Shown here in pieces: positions 21,991-25,174 of a DNA stretch of 25,174 nt; position 1 is the first letter of the stretch, and each line of letters starts with the position of its first letter. The notes beneath the pieces are model-generated. The model saw only the letters and a program-made list of their open reading frames with translations, ran no database searches and had not been told where the DNA came from. This DNA is from SCTG01 sp964384595 (GTDB lineage Bacteria > Nitrospirota > Nitrospiria > Nitrospirales > NS-4), in the NCBI GenBank assembly GCA_964384595.1, contig CAYLLY010000027.1:1-25174 (forward strand). Reading direction: 5' to 3'. The translations under genes and the position numbers were made by a program.

Positions 21991-23334
21991 CTATTCTCCC
22001 GCCACCGTCATCTCGGCGATCTTCACCGTGGGGCTGGCGATGCGCCCGCGAAAGACGAGGTCGTTGCCGATCGCCTCGACGTGCATCCACATGTTCTTGA
22101 GGTTGCCCGCGATCGTGATTTCCTCGACCGGATAGGTCAGCTCGCCGTTCTCGATCCAGAAACCGACCGCGCCGCGCGAATAGTCGCCGGTCACCATGTT
22201 GATCCCGAAGCCGATCAGCTCCGTGACGTAGAGCCCGCGCTTCACCGACCGGACGATCTCCTCCGGGCTCACGGTGCCGGGCGCGAGGTAGAAGTTGGTC
22301 GCGCCGGCCGAGGGCGCCTCGCCGACGCTGCGGGACGCACTGCCGGTGGAAGCGAGATTCAGCTTGCGCCCCGCGTATGTGTCCAGCAGATAGGTCTTGA
22401 GTATGCCCCGCTCGACGACGACGTTCTTCCTGGTGGCCAGCCCCTCCCCGTCGAACGGCTTGGAGCCCAACCCGCCCGGCATGCGGCCGTCATCGTAGAT
22501 CGTCACCGTCTCGGGCGCGATGCGCTCGCCGAGACGGCCGATCAGGTACGACGCGCCCTTGTAGATTGCGTAGCCGTTCACGGCGCTGCAGAGATTGCTC
22601 AGGAAACTGCGGGCCATTTCCGGGTCGAAGACCACGGGAACGCGGCAGGTGGAGACCTTGCGGGCGCCGAGGCGGCGGACGGTCCGACGCCCGGCTTCTT
22701 TCCCGACGGCTTCGGGCGACTCCAGGGCGGCGAACTTGCGGCCCACGGCATACCAGTAATCGCGCTGCATCAATCCGTCCTGGACGGCGATGGGCGACAC
22801 CGCGGTGGAAAAACTGGAACTCGCAAACTCTCCGTAGAAGCCGTGGCTGTTGGCAAAGACCGTCCGGCCGTCGGACGTATTAAAGTCCGCTCCCTCGGAG
22901 TTCGACAGCCGCGGGTCCACCGCCAGCGCCGCCTGCTCGGCACGCGTGGCCAGCTCGATCATGCGGTCCATGGGCAGCGTCTGGCCGTCGTAGAGGTCGA
23001 GGTCGGGGCTCTCCTTGGCCATGGCCGTCACGTCCGGGAGACCCGCGTGCGGATCTTCGACAACGGCCTGAGCCAGCGCGCAGGTGGTCTCGACCAGATC
23101 GTCCAAAGCCGCCGGAGAGAAGTCCGAGGTGGACGCGCCGGCCGAGCGATTACCGGAATAGACGCGCAAGCCGAGCCGCTTTTCTTGCGCCTTGGAGAGT
23201 TTGTCCACGGCCCCCAGCCGCACCTGCACCGAGGCCGAATCGCCCTCGACGGCCACCACGTCCGCCGCCGTCGCGCCCCTGCGCTTCACCTTGGCCAGCA
23301 GCTCGTCCGTCAAGTTCCGATCGATCGCCCTCAT
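21991..23334 (-). CDS. tldE: TldE/PmbA, non-metal-binding partner of TldD protease
   Basis: 447 aa from the ATG at 23334 (MRAIDRNLTDEL), which overlaps the tldD stop as ATGA. The family-wide fold is visible in GLRVYSGNRSAGASTSDF, VVFDPEMARSFL and GNLKNMWMHVEAIGNDL. No HExxxH motif is present, as expected: TldE is the inactive subunit that pairs with TldD to form a heterodimeric peptidase. TldD/E mature microcin B17 and degrade unfolded peptides in E. coli. The longer frame reaching 23712 overlaps tldD with unrelated sequence and is rejected. Confidence 0.94.
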   Translation of the reverse strand: MRAIDRNLTDELLAKVKRRGATAADVVAVEGDSASVQVRLGAVDKLSKAQEKRLGLRVYSGNRSAGASTSDFSPAALDDLVETTCALAQAVVEDPHAGLPDVTAMAKESPDLDLYDGQTLPMDRMIELATRAEQAALAVDPRLSNSEGADFNTSDGRTVFANSHGFYGEFASSSFSTAVSPIAVQDGLMQRDYWYAVGRKFAALESPEAVGKEAGRRTVRRLGARKVSTCRVPVVFDPEMARSFLSNLCSAVNGYAIYKGASYLIGRLGERIAPETVTIYDDGRMPGGLGSKPFDGEGLATRKNVVVERGILKTYLLDTYAGRKLNLASTGSASRSVGEAPSAGATNFYLAPGTVSPEEIVRSVKRGLYVTELIGFGINMVTGDYSRGAVGFWIENGELTYPVEEITIAGNLKNMWMHVEAIGNDLVFRGRIASPTVKIAEMTVAGE

Positions 23335-24755
23335 ACCTGCGTCCCGCCGACGGTGATCTCGTCCACTTTGATCGTCGGCAGCCCCACGCCCACCGGCACG
23401 GACTGGCCGTCCTTGCCGCAGGTGCCGATCCCCTCGTCCAGTTGCATGTCGTTCCCCACCATCGACACCTTCTTGAGAACCTCCGGCCCGCTGCCGATCA
23501 GCGTCGCGCCCTTCACCGGCGTCGTCACCCGGCCGTCCTCGATCAGGTAGGCCTCGCTGGCCGAGAACACGAACTTGCCGTTGGTGATGTCCACCTGCCC
23601 GCCGCCGAACGACACCGCGTAGAGCCCGCGCTTGACCGATCGGATGATGTCCTCGGGCGCGGACTCGCCCGGCAGCATGAAGGTATTGGTCATGCGCGGC
23701 ATCGGGATGCACTGGAAGCTCTCGCGGCGGCCGTTGCCGGTCAGCGGGATGCCCATGAGGCGCGCGTTGAGCTTGTCCGTGATATAGCCGCGCAGCACAC
23801 CCCTCTCGATCAGCGTCGTGCGGCTTGTCGGCGTGCCTTCGTCATCCACGTTCAGCGAACCCCGGCGGAACGCCAGTGTGCCGTCATCCACGATCGTGCA
23901 GAGCTCTGAGGCCACCGCTTGTCCGACACGGTCCGAGAAGGCCGAGGTCTTTTTGCGATTGAAATCCGCTTCCAACCCATGCCCGATGGCCTCGTGCAGC
24001 AGGATACCCGGCCAGCCCGCTCCCAATACCACCACCATGGGACCGGCCGGCGCGTCCACCGCCCTGAGATTCAGGATGGCCTGCCGGGCCGCTTCCTTCG
24101 TATAGCGCTCCCACCGTCCCTCTTCCAGAAAGAACGAGAACTCACCCCTGCCGCCGCCGCCGTAGGTGCCCATCTGCCGCTGGCCGTTCTCCTCGGCAAT
24201 GCAGGTCACTTGCAGCCGCGAGAGGGGTTGCACGTCCCCCACCAGCTTGCCGTCCGAGTCGGCGATCAGGACGATCTTGTACTCGGTGCTGAATGAAGCC
24301 ATGACGTTCTTGATCCGGGGATCGCAGGCGCGCCCCATTACATCGATCTTTTGCAGCAACTCGACTTTCTCGCTGGTCGCCACCTCGGTGGCCGGCAGGG
24401 CCACGGGATACAGGTTCCGGCCCGGCGGCCCGACCCGGATCGCCGGCACCGTTCCCTCTCCGGCCGGCGAGCGGGCGATGTAGCGGGCCGTCTCCGCCGC
24501 CTGCTCCAGTTGCGTAAGCGTGATCTCGTCGGAGTAGGCATAGCCGGTCTTCTCCCCGGCCGTCGCCCGGACCCCCGCCCCCTGGGAGATGCTCTTCGAC
24601 GCCCGCTTGACCAGGCTCTCTTCCATCGAGATGGACTCGGCCACGGTGTGCTCAAAATAGAGGTCCGCGTAGTCCACGTCCCGGACCTTGACGCGCCCCA
24701 TGGCCGCCAGGACCTCGCGATCGGTCACCCCGAACCGCTCAAGGTAAAAGTTCAT
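23331..24755 (-). CDS. tldD: TldD metalloprotease
   Basis: 474 aa from the ATG at 24755 (MNFYLERFGVTDREVL), which has GGAGGAAAGC in front and overlaps the DUF507 stop (ATGA). The zinc-binding HEAIGHGLEAD motif (HExxxH) near residues 252-262 is the catalytic site. Conserved downstream segments are GTPTSRTTLIERGVL and RMTNTFMLPG. With TldE it forms a cytosolic barrel-like protease that accepts only unfolded peptides. The bacterial substrate here is unknown, since no microcin or RiPP precursor is visible nearby. Confidence 0.95.
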   Translation of the reverse strand: MNFYLERFGVTDREVLAAMGRVKVRDVDYADLYFEHTVAESISMEESLVKRASKSISQGAGVRATAGEKTGYAYSDEITLTQLEQAAETARYIARSPAGEGTVPAIRVGPPGRNLYPVALPATEVATSEKVELLQKIDVMGRACDPRIKNVMASFSTEYKIVLIADSDGKLVGDVQPLSRLQVTCIAEENGQRQMGTYGGGGRGEFSFFLEEGRWERYTKEAARQAILNLRAVDAPAGPMVVVLGAGWPGILLHEAIGHGLEADFNRKKTSAFSDRVGQAVASELCTIVDDGTLAFRRGSLNVDDEGTPTSRTTLIERGVLRGYITDKLNARLMGIPLTGNGRRESFQCIPMPRMTNTFMLPGESAPEDIIRSVKRGLYAVSFGGGQVDITNGKFVFSASEAYLIEDGRVTTPVKGATLIGSGPEVLKKVSMVGNDMQLDEGIGTCGKDGQSVPVGVGLPTIKVDEITVGGTQV

Positions 24756-25030
24756 GCTTTCCTCCGCTTGCGCATCTCTTCTTCGAACGTCTTGCGGTAC
24801 AGCGTCTCCCACTCAGGGGAGCCCTCCGCCAGCGGGCGGGAATAGGAGGCCAGGCGGCGGCGGACGAGGGCGTCCGCTTCTTCATCCACCCTCAGCTCCG
24901 CGGCGAGAATGCGCTTGATCTCGCGCAGGACCGTGACCTCTTCCACTTTCAGACGCGCGCGGGCCGGATCCTTGAAGTGATTCAGGATCAGATGCGACAG
25001 GTGGCTCACCTTCTCGTCGCTCAGGCTCAT
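24752..25030 (-). CDS. DUF507 family protein (downstream copy)
   Basis: 92-residue, mostly helical, highly charged cytosolic protein (MSLSDEKVSHLSHLILNH, ending RKRRKA). The pattern of a central E-E-x-x-V-L-R-E-I-K segment and long charged helices fits DUF507. Its ATG overlaps the upstream DUF507 stop by one base (TGATG) and its stop overlaps the tldD start, so translation of all three is probably linked. Function unknown. Confidence 0.85.
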   Translation of the reverse strand: MSLSDEKVSHLSHLILNHFKDPARARLKVEEVTVLREIKRILAAELRVDEEADALVRRRLASYSRPLAEGSPEWETLYRKTFEEEMRKRRKA

Positions 25031-25174
25031 CAGAGGATCGCGCCTTTCTCCTTCACCAACTGCTTCTTGATCATCAGAAAGACCTGATGCTCGTCCATCC
25101 GGCCCTTAGCGATCTCGGTTTCGTACTTGCGCATCAGCTCCTTGGCCTCGACATTGATGCGGTCTTCGACGCTG
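25030..25174 (-). CDS. Partial DUF507 family protein (upstream copy, C-terminus only)
   Basis: 48 codons are visible from the right edge to a TGA at 25032-25030, ending MIKKQLVKEKGAIL. The segment AKELMRKYETEIAKGRMDEHQVF resembles the DUF507 C-terminal half (a charged helix followed by MIKKKLA-like ending). The N-terminus is outside the window. Tandem DUF507 pairs are seen in other bacteria as I recall. The one-base overlap with the next start suggests coupling. Confidence 0.75.
   Translation of the reverse strand, partial: SVEDRINVEAKELMRKYETEIAKGRMDEHQVFLMIKKQLVKEKGAIL

Noticed and set aside
1..25174. CRISPR arrays, insertion sequences, tRNA or rRNA genes
   Set aside because: No spaced direct repeats, transposase domains, inverted terminal repeats or cloverleaf-like sequences were recognised on reading both strands. 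A covariance-model scan was not possible here.

Overview
This window most likely comes from a Nitrospira-type nitrite oxidiser (phylum Nitrospirota). The main evidence is a periplasmic chlorite dismutase at the right-hand side, whose sequence resembles, from memory, the well-known Nitrospira enzyme. The GC-rich, densely packed, mostly minus-strand gene order fits this. The species cannot be settled from the sequence alone.

Layout: (1) Bases 1-777 are visibly AT-richer than the rest and hold the 5' part of an unrecognised minus-strand gene that runs off the left edge. It is separated from the core by a spacer with three imperfect palindromes (932-1067). (2) From 1076: asnS (minus), divergent from a seven-bladed FG-GAP/VCBS beta-propeller protein, then a tiny membrane protein, a zinc-ribbon protein and a D,D-carboxypeptidase (plus). 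(3) 5065-9751 (minus): a tightly packed run of HtrA-like protease, lipB, a winged-helix-like small protein, gdhA, a membrane protein and a small unknown protein, followed by an exported unknown. (4) 9833-11068: a sigma-70 factor. (5) 11273-15496 (minus): nfeD (long, protease-bearing form), slipin, ktrB, ktrA, apparently one operon linking an SPFH/NfeD membrane pair to a KtrAB potassium uptake system. (6) 15566-19773 (minus): MoxR ATPase, DUF58 protein and a TgpA-like transglutaminase. (7) 19904-21169 (plus): a family-4 uracil-DNA glycosylase and a protein resembling DUF6573. (8) 21177-25174 (minus): two tandem DUF507 proteins, tldD, tldE and chlorite dismutase, closely spaced.

Several genes (asnS, the beta-propeller gene, moxR, the DUF6573-like gene) have sigma-70-type promoters whose -10 element ends only 6-9 nt before the start codon, with no Shine-Dalgarno sequence. 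This predicts leaderless mRNAs. Most other genes use good Shine-Dalgarno sites or ATGA/GTGA overlaps for coupling.

No CRISPR array, IS element, tRNA, rRNA or complete defence island is visible. The least ordinary parts are the AT-rich left edge, the palindrome cluster, the leaderless promoter pattern, the nfeD-slipin-ktrBA operon and the tldDE-cld linkage.
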